Below, in pieces: positions 37,175-45,926 of a stretch of DNA of 64,000 nt (position 1 is its first letter; each line of letters begins with the position of its first letter). This DNA is from Sphingobium cloacae. GTDB lineage: Bacteria; Pseudomonadota; Alphaproteobacteria; Sphingomonadales; Sphingomonadaceae. Below the pieces are notes generated by a model. It ran no database searches. It had not been told where the DNA came from and was given only the letters and a program-made list of their open reading frames with translations. The position numbers and the translations under genes were made by a program. The stretch lies in assembly GCF_002355855.1 (NCBI RefSeq), contig NZ_AP017655.1, positions 930,001 to 994,000 of the forward strand. The letters are read 5' to 3'.

Positions 37175-37639
37175 ATGAAGGGGTTTTTGCTGGCTGCGGG
37201 CGTGTCCGGGGCGTTGTTGGCCGCAGGTGCGGCGAAGGCCGCGCCGAACAAGCCGGTGCCCTATTGGGCCTCGCTCGCGCAGGACGAAGCGCGGATGCGT
37301 GTCGGGCCCAGCCTCGACTACCCGTCCAACTGGGTCTATCGCCGCCGCGACCTGCCGGTGAAGGTGGTGCAGGTGTTGGGCCTGTGGCGCAAGGTCGAGG
37401 ATTCGACAGGCGCGCAGGGCTGGATGCATGTCCGGCTGCTCAGCGACACGCCGACCGCCATCGTGACCGCCGACGCGGCACCGATGCGTCAATCGCCCAG
37501 CGACGATGCACGGGCCTTGTTCCGCGCACAGAAAGGCGTGGTGGGCCGCCTTTCCTCCTGCTCGAACGGCTGGTGCGCCTTCGACGTGCGGGGACAGAAG
37601 GGCTTCGTCAAGGCGACGGATATCTGGGGCGCGCGATAA
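37175..37639 (+). CDS. SH3-domain periplasmic protein
   Basis: Protein of 154 residues from ATG 37175. A signal peptide (MKGFLLAAGVSGALLAAGAA, cleavage after AKA) precedes two SH3-like repeats: EARMRVGPSLDYPSNWVYRR with LPVKVVQVLGLWRKVEDSTG, and TADAAPMRQSPSDDARALF with VVGRLSSCSNGWCAFDVRGQ. This is the bacterial SH3 (SH3_4) type found in secreted cell-wall-associated proteins. The RxGPS/W pattern suggests binding to peptidoglycan. It has a divergent promoter region with the dehydrogenase gene. Confidence 0.85.
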   Translation: MKGFLLAAGVSGALLAAGAAKAAPNKPVPYWASLAQDEARMRVGPSLDYPSNWVYRRRDLPVKVVQVLGLWRKVEDSTGAQGWMHVRLLSDTPTAIVTADAAPMRQSPSDDARALFRAQKGVVGRLSSCSNGWCAFDVRGQKGFVKATDIWGAR

Positions 37640-37690
37640 ACGGGGCTTTCGTAGCGGTTTACGGGCAATTGTTGCCGTTCCTTCACCCCG

Positions 37691-37740
37691 TTCGGGCTGA
37701 GCCCTTCGACTGACTGCTTGCAGCAGTCGCTCAGGGCGAA
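37691..37740. repeat. interspersed palindromic element, type 1
   Basis: TTCGGGCTGAGC and GCTCAGGGCGAA (outer arms) enclose an inner hairpin CGACTG-A-CTGC-TT-GCAG-CAGTCG. The TTCGNNCTGAGC/GCTTCGAC-like words are common in intergenic palindromic repeats of sphingomonads. It lies just downstream of the SH3 gene and could act as a transcript end or a REP-like element. Confidence 0.6.
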
Positions 37741-37769
37741 TGGGGATGGGTGTCTGAAATTGAAGTGCG

Positions 37770-37838
37770 CCCTGCTCCTGCGAAGGCAGGTGCCCAGTTC
37801 CACCGTTTCATCTGGGCTCCTGCCTTCGCAGGAGCAGG
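37770..37838. repeat. interspersed palindromic element, type 2
   Basis: Arms at 37770-37796 and 37812-37838 are complementary over 21 bp, then one mismatch, then 6 bp. The core word is CTCCTGCGAAGGCAGG and its complement, with a 15-base loop. Translated, the element gives the RPAPAKAGAQ-type strings often seen as false genes in alphaproteobacteria. Together with the type 1 element it fills the 353-base gap between the SH3 and Amt genes. Confidence 0.75.
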
Positions 37839-37992
37839 GTACATATGGATAACCGGACAGTCCGCGCCCGCGCGCCGCTCCCTAACCAACCTTCGCCGTG
37901 CATGCTGCGCATGGCGCAATCGTCAAACCGGCTCCTCGGCCTCCCCTGCTTATCGAAGTTTTTACCGGCGCGCGGTTAGAGAGAAAGCCGTT

Positions 37993-39285
37993 ATGAAACA
38001 GCCGGTCTTTCCCATGCGCCCTTTGATCGCCCTGCCCTTCGCCATGGCCCTGCTGACGCCGCAAGCGGCCTTCGCGCAGGATATCGCCGCCGATAGCGGC
38101 GATACGGCGTGGATGATGCTGTGCGCCATGCTGGTCCTGCTGGCGGCGTTGCCGGGGGTGGCGCTGAGGCTGGCGGGAGCCGCCTCCGTGCGGAACGCGC
38201 TTTCAGCCGTGGCGGGGAATATGGGCGTGGCGGCGAGCGTGTCGCTGGCCTGGGCCATGGCTGGATATAGCCTGGTCTATGCGGCGGGCGACGCGTGGCT
38301 GGGCGGGATCGGCAACCTGATGCTCGCCCATCTGGCGGCGTTGCGGGACGGCATGACCGTGCCGGAATCGGCCTTTGTCCTGTTTCAGATGAGCCTCGCC
38401 CTGTTCGCGGCCTGTCTGGCCGGTGGAGCGGTGGTCGGGCGTGGCCGCGCGGGATGGCTGACGCTGTTCGCGCCGCTGTGGCTGCTGCTGGTCTATGTGC
38501 CGATCGCCCATTGGACATGGGGCGGCGGATGGCTGGCGAATGTGGGCGTCATGGATTTCGCGGGCGGACTGGTCGTGCATGTCTGCGCGGGTTTCTCCGC
38601 GCTTTCGCTGGGGTTGATCGCGGGGAAGCGCGCGCCGGGAAAGACCGACGCGCACGCGCCGCTGCTGGGCATGGCGGGAGGCGCGCTGATCTGGCTGGGA
38701 TCGGCGGGAAGCATCGGCGGATGGGCGCTGGGCGCGACGGACGACGCCGCGACGGCGATCCTGAACGGCCATTTCGCGGCCTGCGCGGGAGCGCTCGGCT
38801 GGATCGCGCTGGACCGGCTGCTGGGCGGACGGGCCACGGCGACGGGCGCGGTTGCGGGCGCTCTGGCGGGGATCGCGGCGGGTGCGGCGAGCGCGGCGCT
38901 GGTGGGCGCGGGCGGCGCCATGCTGATCGGCGCCGTCGCGGCGGCGATTTGCCGGGGGATCGGTGGCGTGCCGGGCAGGCTGACGGACGATCCGGCACGG
39001 ATTTTCGTGCTGCATGGGATCGGTGGTGTGGCGGGCGTTCTGCTGCTGCCGGTCTTCGTGCTGCCCGTGCTGGGGGGCGTCGGGTTCGAGAGCGGCATCG
39101 GGCTGGGCGGCGCCTTGCTCAGCCAGGCGATCGGGGTGATCGTGGTGGCGCTGTGGTCGATGGCGGGGACGGCAATCGCGGCGTTCCTCATTTCCATGGC
39201 ACTGCCCTTGCGCGCGAGCCCGGAGGATGAGGAAAACGGGCTGGACGCGGCGCTGCACGGCGAGCAGGCGTGGGATTTCCGCTAG
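37993..39285 (+). CDS. divergent ammonium transporter (Amt) family protein
   Basis: Protein of 430 residues from ATG 37993. A signal-like N-terminus is followed by about eleven hydrophobic segments. Amt hallmarks are VPIAHWTWGGGWLANVG, VMDFAGGLVVHVCAG (first His of the pore pair and the Asp) and FVLHGIGGVAGVLLL (second His). However the gate and recruitment residues differ: the FxxxF segment reads FQMSL, and the usual GWFGFNAGS stretch reads GSAGSIGGW. The AER motif is VGR. It may carry another substrate or act as a sensor. No glnK is adjacent. A GT2 gene follows 4 bases after the stop. Confidence 0.82.
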   Translation: MKQPVFPMRPLIALPFAMALLTPQAAFAQDIAADSGDTAWMMLCAMLVLLAALPGVALRLAGAASVRNALSAVAGNMGVAASVSLAWAMAGYSLVYAAGDAWLGGIGNLMLAHLAALRDGMTVPESAFVLFQMSLALFAACLAGGAVVGRGRAGWLTLFAPLWLLLVYVPIAHWTWGGGWLANVGVMDFAGGLVVHVCAGFSALSLGLIAGKRAPGKTDAHAPLLGMAGGALIWLGSAGSIGGWALGATDDAATAILNGHFAACAGALGWIALDRLLGGRATATGAVAGALAGIAAGAASAALVGAGGAMLIGAVAAAICRGIGGVPGRLTDDPARIFVLHGIGGVAGVLLLPVFVLPVLGGVGFESGIGLGGALLSQAIGVIVVALWSMAGTAIAAFLISMALPLRASPEDEENGLDAALHGEQAWDFR

Positions 39286-39289
39286 GCGC

Positions 39290-40147
39290 ATGACGGTCGC
39301 CGTCGGCATTTTCGCGCATCAGGAGGAACGGCGCATCGGCCTGTGCCTTGGTTCGCTGCCGCTGGACCGGGACGATATGCGCTTTCACATATTGGCGAAC
39401 GGCACGACCGACGCGACGGTGGAGCGGGCGCGGGCCTGTGCCGCGGGGCGGCCGCATGTCATCGTCCATGACATCGCGCAGGGCGGCAAGTCGCGGACGT
39501 GGAATCATTTCGTGCATGACCTGCTGAACGGAGACGAGGAAACGGTCGTCTTCATGGACGGCGACGCGGAGATCGCGCCCGGCTCCATCGATGCGCTGGT
39601 CGCCGCCCTCGCCGCCCATCCGCACGCCAATGCCGCCGCCGGGATGCCGATGAACGGACGGCAGGCAGAGACCTACCGGCGCAACCTGAAGATCGAGGGC
39701 GGACTGTTCGGCGATCTTTATGCCCTGTCCCGGCCTTTCCTGACGGCGATCCGGGATCGGGGACTGCGCCTGCCCGACGATCTGATCGGCGACGACGGGC
39801 TGGTCGCGGCATGGGCGCATAACGATCTGGAGCGGGACGAAAACTGGGCGCTGGAGCGGATCGTCGCCTGCGACGGCGCGGGTTTCCGCTGCGAGCCGGT
39901 CAGCCTGCTGAGCCCGGCAAGCTGGCATATGCAATATCGGCGCATGAACAATTATTCGGTGCGCCATTTCCAGAACCGGATCGTGTCCGACATCATGGGG
40001 CGGGATGGGCCGCAAGGGCTGCCGCGCCGGATGGCGGAGCTGTATGGCGAATGGCTGCCGCGCTTCAGGCCGAGGCGCGGCCCGGCGGGCTGGTTCGACC
40101 GCAGGGCGCTGGGCCGGATGCGGGCGCAGGTGCCCGATGGCCGCTAA
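39290..40147 (+). CDS. glycosyltransferase family 2 protein
   Basis: Protein of 285 residues from ATG 39290 (MTVAVGIFAHQEERRIGLCL). It has a GT-A fold with the N-terminal strand VAVGIFAHQEE, the D-x-D metal motif in VVFMDGDAEIAPGS and a later catalytic-like DDLIGDDGLVAAW. The sugar and acceptor are unknown. It lies 4 bases downstream of the Amt gene and is probably cotranscribed with it, although no functional link is obvious. It is directly adjacent, stop to stop, with the convergent MFS gene. Confidence 0.82.
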   Translation: MTVAVGIFAHQEERRIGLCLGSLPLDRDDMRFHILANGTTDATVERARACAAGRPHVIVHDIAQGGKSRTWNHFVHDLLNGDEETVVFMDGDAEIAPGSIDALVAALAAHPHANAAAGMPMNGRQAETYRRNLKIEGGLFGDLYALSRPFLTAIRDRGLRLPDDLIGDDGLVAAWAHNDLERDENWALERIVACDGAGFRCEPVSLLSPASWHMQYRRMNNYSVRHFQNRIVSDIMGRDGPQGLPRRMAELYGEWLPRFRPRRGPAGWFDRRALGRMRAQVPDGR

Positions 40148-41479
40148 TTAGCGGTCCTTGCCTGCCAGTTCCTTATTGATGAACAGGGCCAGGCCGGTGA
40201 CGACCGCGCCCGACAGCAGATAGACGCCCGACGCCGCCAGCCCGAAAGTGGTCGACAGGGCCAGCGCGACAAGCGGCGCGAACCCCGCCCCCACCAGCCA
40301 TGCGAGGTCCGATGTCAGGGCCGATCCGGTATAGCGGGTGGCGCTGGAGAAATTGGACGCCACCACGCCCGACGACTGCCCGAAGCTGAGGCCCAGAAGG
40401 ATGAAGCCCAGCACCATGAAGGCGACTTCGGACAGGTCGCCGCCGTTCAACAGCAGCGGCGCGGCGATGGAGAAGATGCCGATGCCGAGCGCCGAATAAG
40501 CGAGCAGCGAGCGGCGGCCGACCTGGTCGGCGACGAAGCCCGACACGATGATGGCGAGGATGCCGACGCAGGCGCCGATCATCTCGATGCCGAGGAAACG
40601 CTCCAGCGGCTGCTGCGTATAGAGGGCGATCCAGGAGAGCGGGAACACCGTCACCATATGGAACAGCGCGAAGCTCGCCAGCGGGGCGAAGGCGCCGATG
40701 ACGATGTTGCGTCCGTCGCTGCGGACGGTTTCCAGCACGGGAGAAGGTTGCAGTTCCTTCGATTCGAACAGCCGCTCGAACTCATGGGTGACGACGATGC
40801 GCAGGCGCGCGAACAGCGCCACCACGTTGATCGCGAAGGCCACGAAGAAGGGATAGCGCCAGCCCCAGTCGAGGAAATCGGCGCGCGACAGGGTGGAAAG
40901 GAAGAAGGCGAACAGGCCGCTCGCCACCAGCAGGGCGATGGGCGCGCCGAGCTGCGGCATCATCGCATACCAGCCGCGCTTGTTGCGGGGGGCGTTGAGG
41001 GAGAGCAGCGAGGCGAGGCCGTCCCAGGTGCCGCCCAGCGCCACGCCCTGCCCGCAGCGGAACAGCGCCAGCAGCGCCGCCGACCAATGGCCGATGGTGT
41101 CGTATCCGGGCAGGAAGGCGATGGCCGCCGTCGATCCGCCCAGCAGGAACAGCGCGATGGTGAGCTTCACGGCCCGGCCGTGATGGCGGTCCACCCACAT
41201 GAAGATGACGGAGCCGATCGGCCGCGTGACGAAGGCCAGCGCGAAGAGGGCGAAGGACCAGAGCGTCCCCGCCAGGGGGCTGAGATAGGGGAAGACGTGC
41301 GCCGGAAAGACGATGCAGGATGCGATGGCGTAGACGAAGAAATCGAAAAATTCGGACGTGCGGCCGATGATGACGCCGATCGCGATCTCGCCGGGGGCGA
41401 CCCGCTTGTGCCGCGCGGTCACGCTGCGCGCATCGCGTTCCATCGCGGTCGAAGAGGGCGTGGTCGTCACGGAGGTCAT
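40148..41479 (-). CDS. MFS transporter (metabolite:H+ symporter family)
   Basis: Protein of 443 residues from ATG 41479. Twelve hydrophobic segments are visible, with a cytoplasmic N-terminus. The signature loop between helices 2 and 3 is RPIGSVIFMWVDRHHGRAVK, and helix 1 begins SEFFDFFVYAIASCIVFPA, which together indicate the MHS (ProP/ShiA/KgtP) branch. Substrates of this group are carboxylates, osmolytes and aromatic acids, and the actual one is unknown. Start and operon are single-gene. It faces away from cyoA. Confidence 0.87.
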   Translation of the reverse strand: MTSVTTTPSSTAMERDARSVTARHKRVAPGEIAIGVIIGRTSEFFDFFVYAIASCIVFPAHVFPYLSPLAGTLWSFALFALAFVTRPIGSVIFMWVDRHHGRAVKLTIALFLLGGSTAAIAFLPGYDTIGHWSAALLALFRCGQGVALGGTWDGLASLLSLNAPRNKRGWYAMMPQLGAPIALLVASGLFAFFLSTLSRADFLDWGWRYPFFVAFAINVVALFARLRIVVTHEFERLFESKELQPSPVLETVRSDGRNIVIGAFAPLASFALFHMVTVFPLSWIALYTQQPLERFLGIEMIGACVGILAIIVSGFVADQVGRRSLLAYSALGIGIFSIAAPLLLNGGDLSEVAFMVLGFILLGLSFGQSSGVVASNFSSATRYTGSALTSDLAWLVGAGFAPLVALALSTTFGLAASGVYLLSGAVVTGLALFINKELAGKDR

Positions 41480-41505
41480 GGTGTCTCGCTGGCCTTCAGT
41501 CTGCG

Positions 41506-41530
41506 GGAACGATCCATGTCGCATTTCGTT
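41506..41530 (+). promoter_or_regulatory. candidate EcfG general-stress promoter upstream of the cyo operon
   Basis: GGAAC at 41506-41510 and CGTT at 41527-41530 are 16 bases apart. The predicted transcript start near 41537 leaves a leader of about 109 bases before cyoA (41646). No other gene lies between, so the cyo operon is the natural target. Confidence 0.6.
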
Positions 41531-41645
41531 GCGGAGAGTCGAATCGTGCCGGTGGTCGAACAGGCCATGCCCTATTTTGCACCTGCGAGGGGATAGGACA
41601 AAAGGTCCAATGTCGATCCGTAGATGCCCTGACTATGCGAGGAGC

Positions 41646-42785
41646 ATGACCGTTCGCCGAATCATCGACCGTTCCGCATTTTTGCGCCGCTTCAGCCCTG
41701 CCCTGCTGCTGCCGCTGGGCGGATGCGATTGGATATTGATGAACCCGGCGGGTGATGTTGCGTTGCAGCAACGCGACCTGATCCTGATCTCCACGGCGCT
41801 GATGCTGCTCATCATCCTGCCGGTGATGGCGATGACGGTGTGGTTCGCGTGGCGTTATCGGGAAAAGGCGCAGGCGGAGGATTACGATCCCGATTGGGAC
41901 CATTCGACGACGCTGGAACTGCTGATCTGGTCCGCCCCGCTGCTCATCATCATCGCGCTGGGGGCGATCACCTGGACCAGCACGCATTTGCTGGACCCCT
42001 ATCGCCCCATCGAGCGGATCGACCATCAGCGCAAGGTGGACCCCGCCGCCCCGCGCCTGAAGGTCGAAGTGGTGGCGATGGACTGGAAATGGCTGTTCAT
42101 CTACCCCGACCTCGGCATCGCGACGGTGAATGAGCTGGCCGCGCCGGTCGACCAGCCGATCGAGTTCAGGATAACATCGTCCAGCATCATGAACAGCTTC
42201 TTCGTGCCCGCGCTGGCGGGGCAGATCTACGCCATGCCGGGGATGCAGACGGTGCTGCACGCGGTCGCCAACAGGCCGGGGAATTTCGAGGGCTTTTCCG
42301 CCAATTATTCGGGCGCGGGCTTTTCCAACATGCGCTTCCGATTCCATGCGATGGACCAGGCCGGGTTCGATCGGTGGGTCGCGAAGGTCAGGGCGAGCGG
42401 CGCGGGGCTGGACCGGGCGGCCTATGTGAAGCTGGAACAGCCGAGCGAGAAGGTGCCGCCGATGCATTTCGGCAGGGTCGATCCGGCGATGTTCCACGCC
42501 GCGCTCAACATGTGCGCGCAGCCGGGCAAGCGGTGCATGGACGCGGTGATGATGACCGACGCCAGGGGCGGCGCGGGCAAGGAATCGGCGCGCGATACGG
42601 AAGGGCTGCGGCATGACGGCACCATCGACGTGGGCGGCTTCCACCCCCTGCCGCCGGGCAAGCGCGGCGAGATCGCCCAGCCCGCCGGGATGACCCCTGC
42701 GGCCGAACGCACGCCCGCCGAACAGGGTCATCAGGCTCCGGGGCAGAAGGATGCCGACGGGCATGGAGGGCATCATGGCATGTGA
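41646..42785 (+). CDS. cyoA: cytochrome bo3 ubiquinol oxidase subunit II
   Basis: Protein of 379 residues from ATG 41646, with a lipoprotein-type signal (LPLGGC, Cys27). Two transmembrane helices follow (about 45-70 and 90-115), then a cupredoxin domain. The copper-A ligands are absent: the usual region reads SANYSGAGFSNMRFRF, as in quinol oxidases. The His-rich C-terminus (DADGHGGHHGM) extends beyond E. coli CyoA and may bind metal. It is the first gene of cyoABCD. Subunit II helps shape the quinol site in the inner membrane. Confidence 0.95.
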   Translation: MTVRRIIDRSAFLRRFSPALLLPLGGCDWILMNPAGDVALQQRDLILISTALMLLIILPVMAMTVWFAWRYREKAQAEDYDPDWDHSTTLELLIWSAPLLIIIALGAITWTSTHLLDPYRPIERIDHQRKVDPAAPRLKVEVVAMDWKWLFIYPDLGIATVNELAAPVDQPIEFRITSSSIMNSFFVPALAGQIYAMPGMQTVLHAVANRPGNFEGFSANYSGAGFSNMRFRFHAMDQAGFDRWVAKVRASGAGLDRAAYVKLEQPSEKVPPMHFGRVDPAMFHAALNMCAQPGKRCMDAVMMTDARGGAGKESARDTEGLRHDGTIDVGGFHPLPPGKRGEIAQPAGMTPAAERTPAEQGHQAPGQKDADGHGGHHGM

Positions 42786-42855
42786 TGTTCCACCCTCCCC
42801 GCCGCGAGCGGCCATTCCATCCTTTCCCCTTTCCTTTCGCCTGAAGGCCTGAACC

Positions 42856-44874
42856 ATGTCCCCCCATCCCGCAGCGGAAAATAGCGGCATCTGGAAACTG
42901 ATCTTCGGGCGGCTCGACTGGAGCGCCATCCCGATCCACGAGCCGATCCTGATCGGCACCTTCATCGCGGTCGCCATCGGCGGCGGCGCGGTGCTGGGCC
43001 TCGTCACCAGATACCGCCTCTGGGGCATGTTGTGGCGCGACTGGTTCACCACGGTCGACCACAAGCGCATCGGCATCATGTACATGATCCTGGGCCTCGT
43101 CATGTTCGTGCGCGGGTTCGCCGACGCGATCATGATGCGGTTGCAGCAGGCGATGGCGTTCAACGGGTCCGAAGGCTATCTGAACGCGCATCATTACGAC
43201 CAGATCTTCACGGCGCACGGCGTCATCATGATCTTCTTCGTCGCGATGCCGATGATTACCGGGATCATGAACTATATGGTGCCGCTCCAGATCGGGGCGC
43301 GGGACGTGAGCTTTCCCTTCCTCAACAATTTCAGCTTCTGGATGACCACGGCGGGGGCCGTCATCGTCATGATGTCGCTGTTCGTGGGTGAGTTCGCGCG
43401 GACGGGATGGCTCGCCTATCCGCCGTTGTCGGGCATCGCCTACAGTCCCGGCGTAGGGGTCGATTATTATATCTGGGGACTACAGGTCGCGGGCATCGGG
43501 ACGCTGCTGTCCGGCGTCAACCTGATCGCGACCATCGTCAAGATGCGCGCGCCGGGCATGACGATGATGAAGCTGCCCATCTTCGTGTGGACTTCGCTGC
43601 TCGCCAACGTGCTGATCGTCGCGGCCTTCCCGGTGCTGACCGCCGTTCTGGCGCTGCTCAGCCTCGACCGCTATGTCGGGACGGCGTTCTTCACGAACGA
43701 CTTCGGCGGCAATCCGATGATGTATGTGAACCTCATCTGGATATGGGGCCATCCGGAGGTCTATATCCTGATCCTGCCGCTGTTCGGCGTGTTCTCCGAG
43801 GTCACCTCCACCTTCTCGAACAAGCGGCTCTTCGGCTATTCGTCGATGGTCTATGCGACGGTGGTGATCGCGATCCTGAGCTACCTCGTCTGGCTGCACC
43901 ATTTCTTCACCATGGGATCGGGGGCGAGCGTCAACAGCTTCTTCGGCATCACGACGATGGTGATTTCGATCCCGACCGGCGCGAAGCTCTTCAACTGGCT
44001 GTTCACCATGTATCGCGGGCGCATCCGCTTCGAACTGCCGATGATGTGGACCATCGCCTTCATGCTGACCTTCGTGGTCGGGGGCATGACCGGCGTGCTG
44101 CTGGCGGTGCCGCCCGCCGACTTCGTGCTGCACAACTCGCTGTTCCTGATCGCGCATTTCCATAACGTCATCATCGGCGGCGTGCTGTTCGGCCTGTTCG
44201 CGGCGATCAACTATTGGTGGCCCAAGGCGTTCGGCTTCAGGCTGGACCGCAAATGGGGCGTGCGCAGCTTCTGGCTGTGGGTCGTGGGCTTCTGGTTCGC
44301 GTTCATGCCGCTCTATATCCTGGGCCTGATGGGCGTGACGCGGCGGATGCGGGTGTTTGATGACCCCAGCCTGCAAATCTGGTTCGAGATCGCGGCGCTG
44401 GGCGCGGTCATGATCGCGGCGGGCATCGCGTGCATGTTCATCCAGTTCGGGGTCAGCATCAAGAATCGCGAGAAGCTGCGCGACACGACCGGCGATCCGT
44501 GGAACGGCCGGACGCTGGAATGGTCGACCAGTTCGCCGCCGCCGGACTATAATTTCGCCTTCACGCCGGTCATCCACGACGGCGACGCCTGGGCCGACAT
44601 GAAGAAGCGCGGATACCGGCGCCCGACCAGCGGGTTCGAGCCGATCCATATGCCGGGCAACACCGGCGCGGGCATCATCCTTGCGGGGCTGTCGGTCGCC
44701 TTTTCCGTCGGCATGATCTGGTACATGTGGTGGCTCGCGGGGCTGAGCTTCGTTGGCATCCTGGCGGTCGCGATCGGCCACACCTTCAACTACAAGCGCG
44801 ACTTCCATATCCCGAGGGACGTGGTCGAGCGCACCGAGGGCGAGCGCACCCGTCAGCTCGCGATGCAGGGCTAA
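42856..44874 (+). CDS. cyoB: cytochrome bo3 ubiquinol oxidase subunit I
   Basis: Protein of 672 residues with about 15 transmembrane helices. Quinol-site residues are present ([10 protein letters not shown] and [12 protein letters not shown]). CuB and heme ligands are seen in [14 protein letters not shown] (His with the cross-linked Tyr), [10 protein letters not shown] and [12 protein letters not shown]. It reduces oxygen to water at the heme o3-CuB centre and pumps protons. Length equals that of E. coli CyoB. It is 70 bases after cyoA. Confidence 0.98.
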   Translation: MSPHPAAENSGIWKLIFGRLDWSAIPIHEPILIGTFIAVAIGGGAVLGLVTRYRLWGMLWRDWFTTVDHKRIGIMYMILGLVMFVRGFADAIMMRLQQAMAFNGSEGYLNAHHYDQIFTAHGVIMIFFVAMPMITGIMNYMVPLQIGARDVSFPFLNNFSFWMTTAGAVIVMMSLFVGEFARTGWLAYPPLSGIAYSPGVGVDYYIWGLQVAGIGTLLSGVNLIATIVKMRAPGMTMMKLPIFVWTSLLANVLIVAAFPVLTAVLALLSLDRYVGTAFFTNDFGGNPMMYVNLIWIWGHPEVYILILPLFGVFSEVTSTFSNKRLFGYSSMVYATVVIAILSYLVWLHHFFTMGSGASVNSFFGITTMVISIPTGAKLFNWLFTMYRGRIRFELPMMWTIAFMLTFVVGGMTGVLLAVPPADFVLHNSLFLIAHFHNVIIGGVLFGLFAAINYWWPKAFGFRLDRKWGVRSFWLWVVGFWFAFMPLYILGLMGVTRRMRVFDDPSLQIWFEIAALGAVMIAAGIACMFIQFGVSIKNREKLRDTTGDPWNGRTLEWSTSSPPPDYNFAFTPVIHDGDAWADMKKRGYRRPTSGFEPIHMPGNTGAGIILAGLSVAFSVGMIWYMWWLAGLSFVGILAVAIGHTFNYKRDFHIPRDVVERTEGERTRQLAMQG

Positions 44875-44880
44875 AGGCAG

Positions 44881-45537
44881 ATGGCAAGCACACCTACCCC
44901 AAATTCCCTTGGCGATCCCGCCTTCCTCGACAAGGACGGCAAGCCGATCTTCCATCTGGAACAGGAACCGCACCATCCCGAAGGCTCCAGCACCATGCTG
45001 GGCTTCTGGATGTACCTGATGAGCGACTGCCTCATCTTCGCCTGCCTGTTCGCGACCTATGCGGTGCTGGACGGCAACTACGCCGCCGGGCCGGGGCCGA
45101 AAGACCTGTTCGACCTGCCGCTGGTGGCGCTGAACACGGCGATGCTGCTGTTCTCCTCCATCACATACGGCTTTGCGATGCTGTCGATGGAGAAGAACCG
45201 GATCGGCGCGACGCAAGGCTGGCTGGCGGTCACCGGCCTTTTCGGCCTCGCCTTCCTCGGCATCGAGCTGTACGAGTTCGCGCACCTCATCCATGAGGGC
45301 GCGACGCCGATGCGGTCGGGTTTCCTCTCCGCCTTCTTCGCGCTGGTCGGCACCCACGGGCTGCACGTCACCTTCGGCATCGTCTGGCTGGTGACGCTGA
45401 TGGCGCAGGTCGCGCAAAAGGGGCTGATCCCCGCCAACCAGCGGCGGTTGATGTGCCTTTCGATGTTCTGGCACTTCCTCGACGTCATCTGGATCGGCGT
45501 CTTCACCTTCGTTTACCTGATGGGGATGCTGCGATGA
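44881..45537 (+). CDS. cyoC: cytochrome bo3 ubiquinol oxidase subunit III
   Basis: Protein of 218 residues starting MASTPTPNSLGDPAFLDKDG. Five transmembrane helices match subunit III of heme-copper oxidases (MLGFWMYLMSDCLIFACLFA, LVGTHGLHVTFGIVWLVTL, SMFWHFLDVIWIGVFTFVYL). It stabilises the catalytic core. It begins 6 bases after cyoB, and its stop overlaps the cyoD start (ATGA), so translation is coupled. Confidence 0.97.
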   Translation: MASTPTPNSLGDPAFLDKDGKPIFHLEQEPHHPEGSSTMLGFWMYLMSDCLIFACLFATYAVLDGNYAAGPGPKDLFDLPLVALNTAMLLFSSITYGFAMLSMEKNRIGATQGWLAVTGLFGLAFLGIELYEFAHLIHEGATPMRSGFLSAFFALVGTHGLHVTFGIVWLVTLMAQVAQKGLIPANQRRLMCLSMFWHFLDVIWIGVFTFVYLMGMLR

Positions 45538-45926
45538 GCGCGCACGAGAATCACGACGCCCATGGCCATCATGGGGGCGGCCAGGCGCACGGCACGTTCG
45601 GCAGCTACATGATCGGCTTCGGCCTGTCGGTGATCCTGACGGCCGTCCCCTTCTGGCTGGTGATGACAGGCACTTTCGCCGATCCGAAGACGACCGCTTT
45701 CGTCATCATGGCCTTTGCGGCGGTGCAGATCGTCGTGCACATGGTCTTCTTCCTGCACATGAACACGCGGTCGGAAGGCGGGTGGACGATGATGGCGCTG
45801 ATCTTCACGCTGGTGCTGGTGGTCATCACCCTGGCCGGATCGATGTGGGTCATGTACCATCTCAACCATAATATGATGCCCCAGATGCAGGGAATGAGCG
45901 TCCACGACATGAGCCAGATGCCGTGA
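45534..45926 (+). CDS. cyoD: cytochrome bo3 ubiquinol oxidase subunit IV
   Basis: Protein of 130 residues with a His-rich start (MSAHENHDAHGHHGGGQAHG), then three transmembrane helices (SYMIGFGLSVILTAVPFWLV, AFVIMAFAAVQIVVHMVFFL, MALIFTLVLVVITLAGSMW). The conserved VQIVVHMVFFLHMN matches CyoD. It assists CuB and heme assembly into subunit I. The start overlaps cyoC and the GTG of the SURF1 gene overlaps its stop. No cyoE (heme o synthase) follows, so that gene must be elsewhere. Confidence 0.95.
   Translation: MSAHENHDAHGHHGGGQAHGTFGSYMIGFGLSVILTAVPFWLVMTGTFADPKTTAFVIMAFAAVQIVVHMVFFLHMNTRSEGGWTMMALIFTLVLVVITLAGSMWVMYHLNHNMMPQMQGMSVHDMSQMP

Noticed and set aside
41496..43163. Reverse-strand open frame opposite cyoA/cyoB
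   Set aside because: It has Arg/His/Gln-rich sequence without motifs and overlaps confident oxidase genes.
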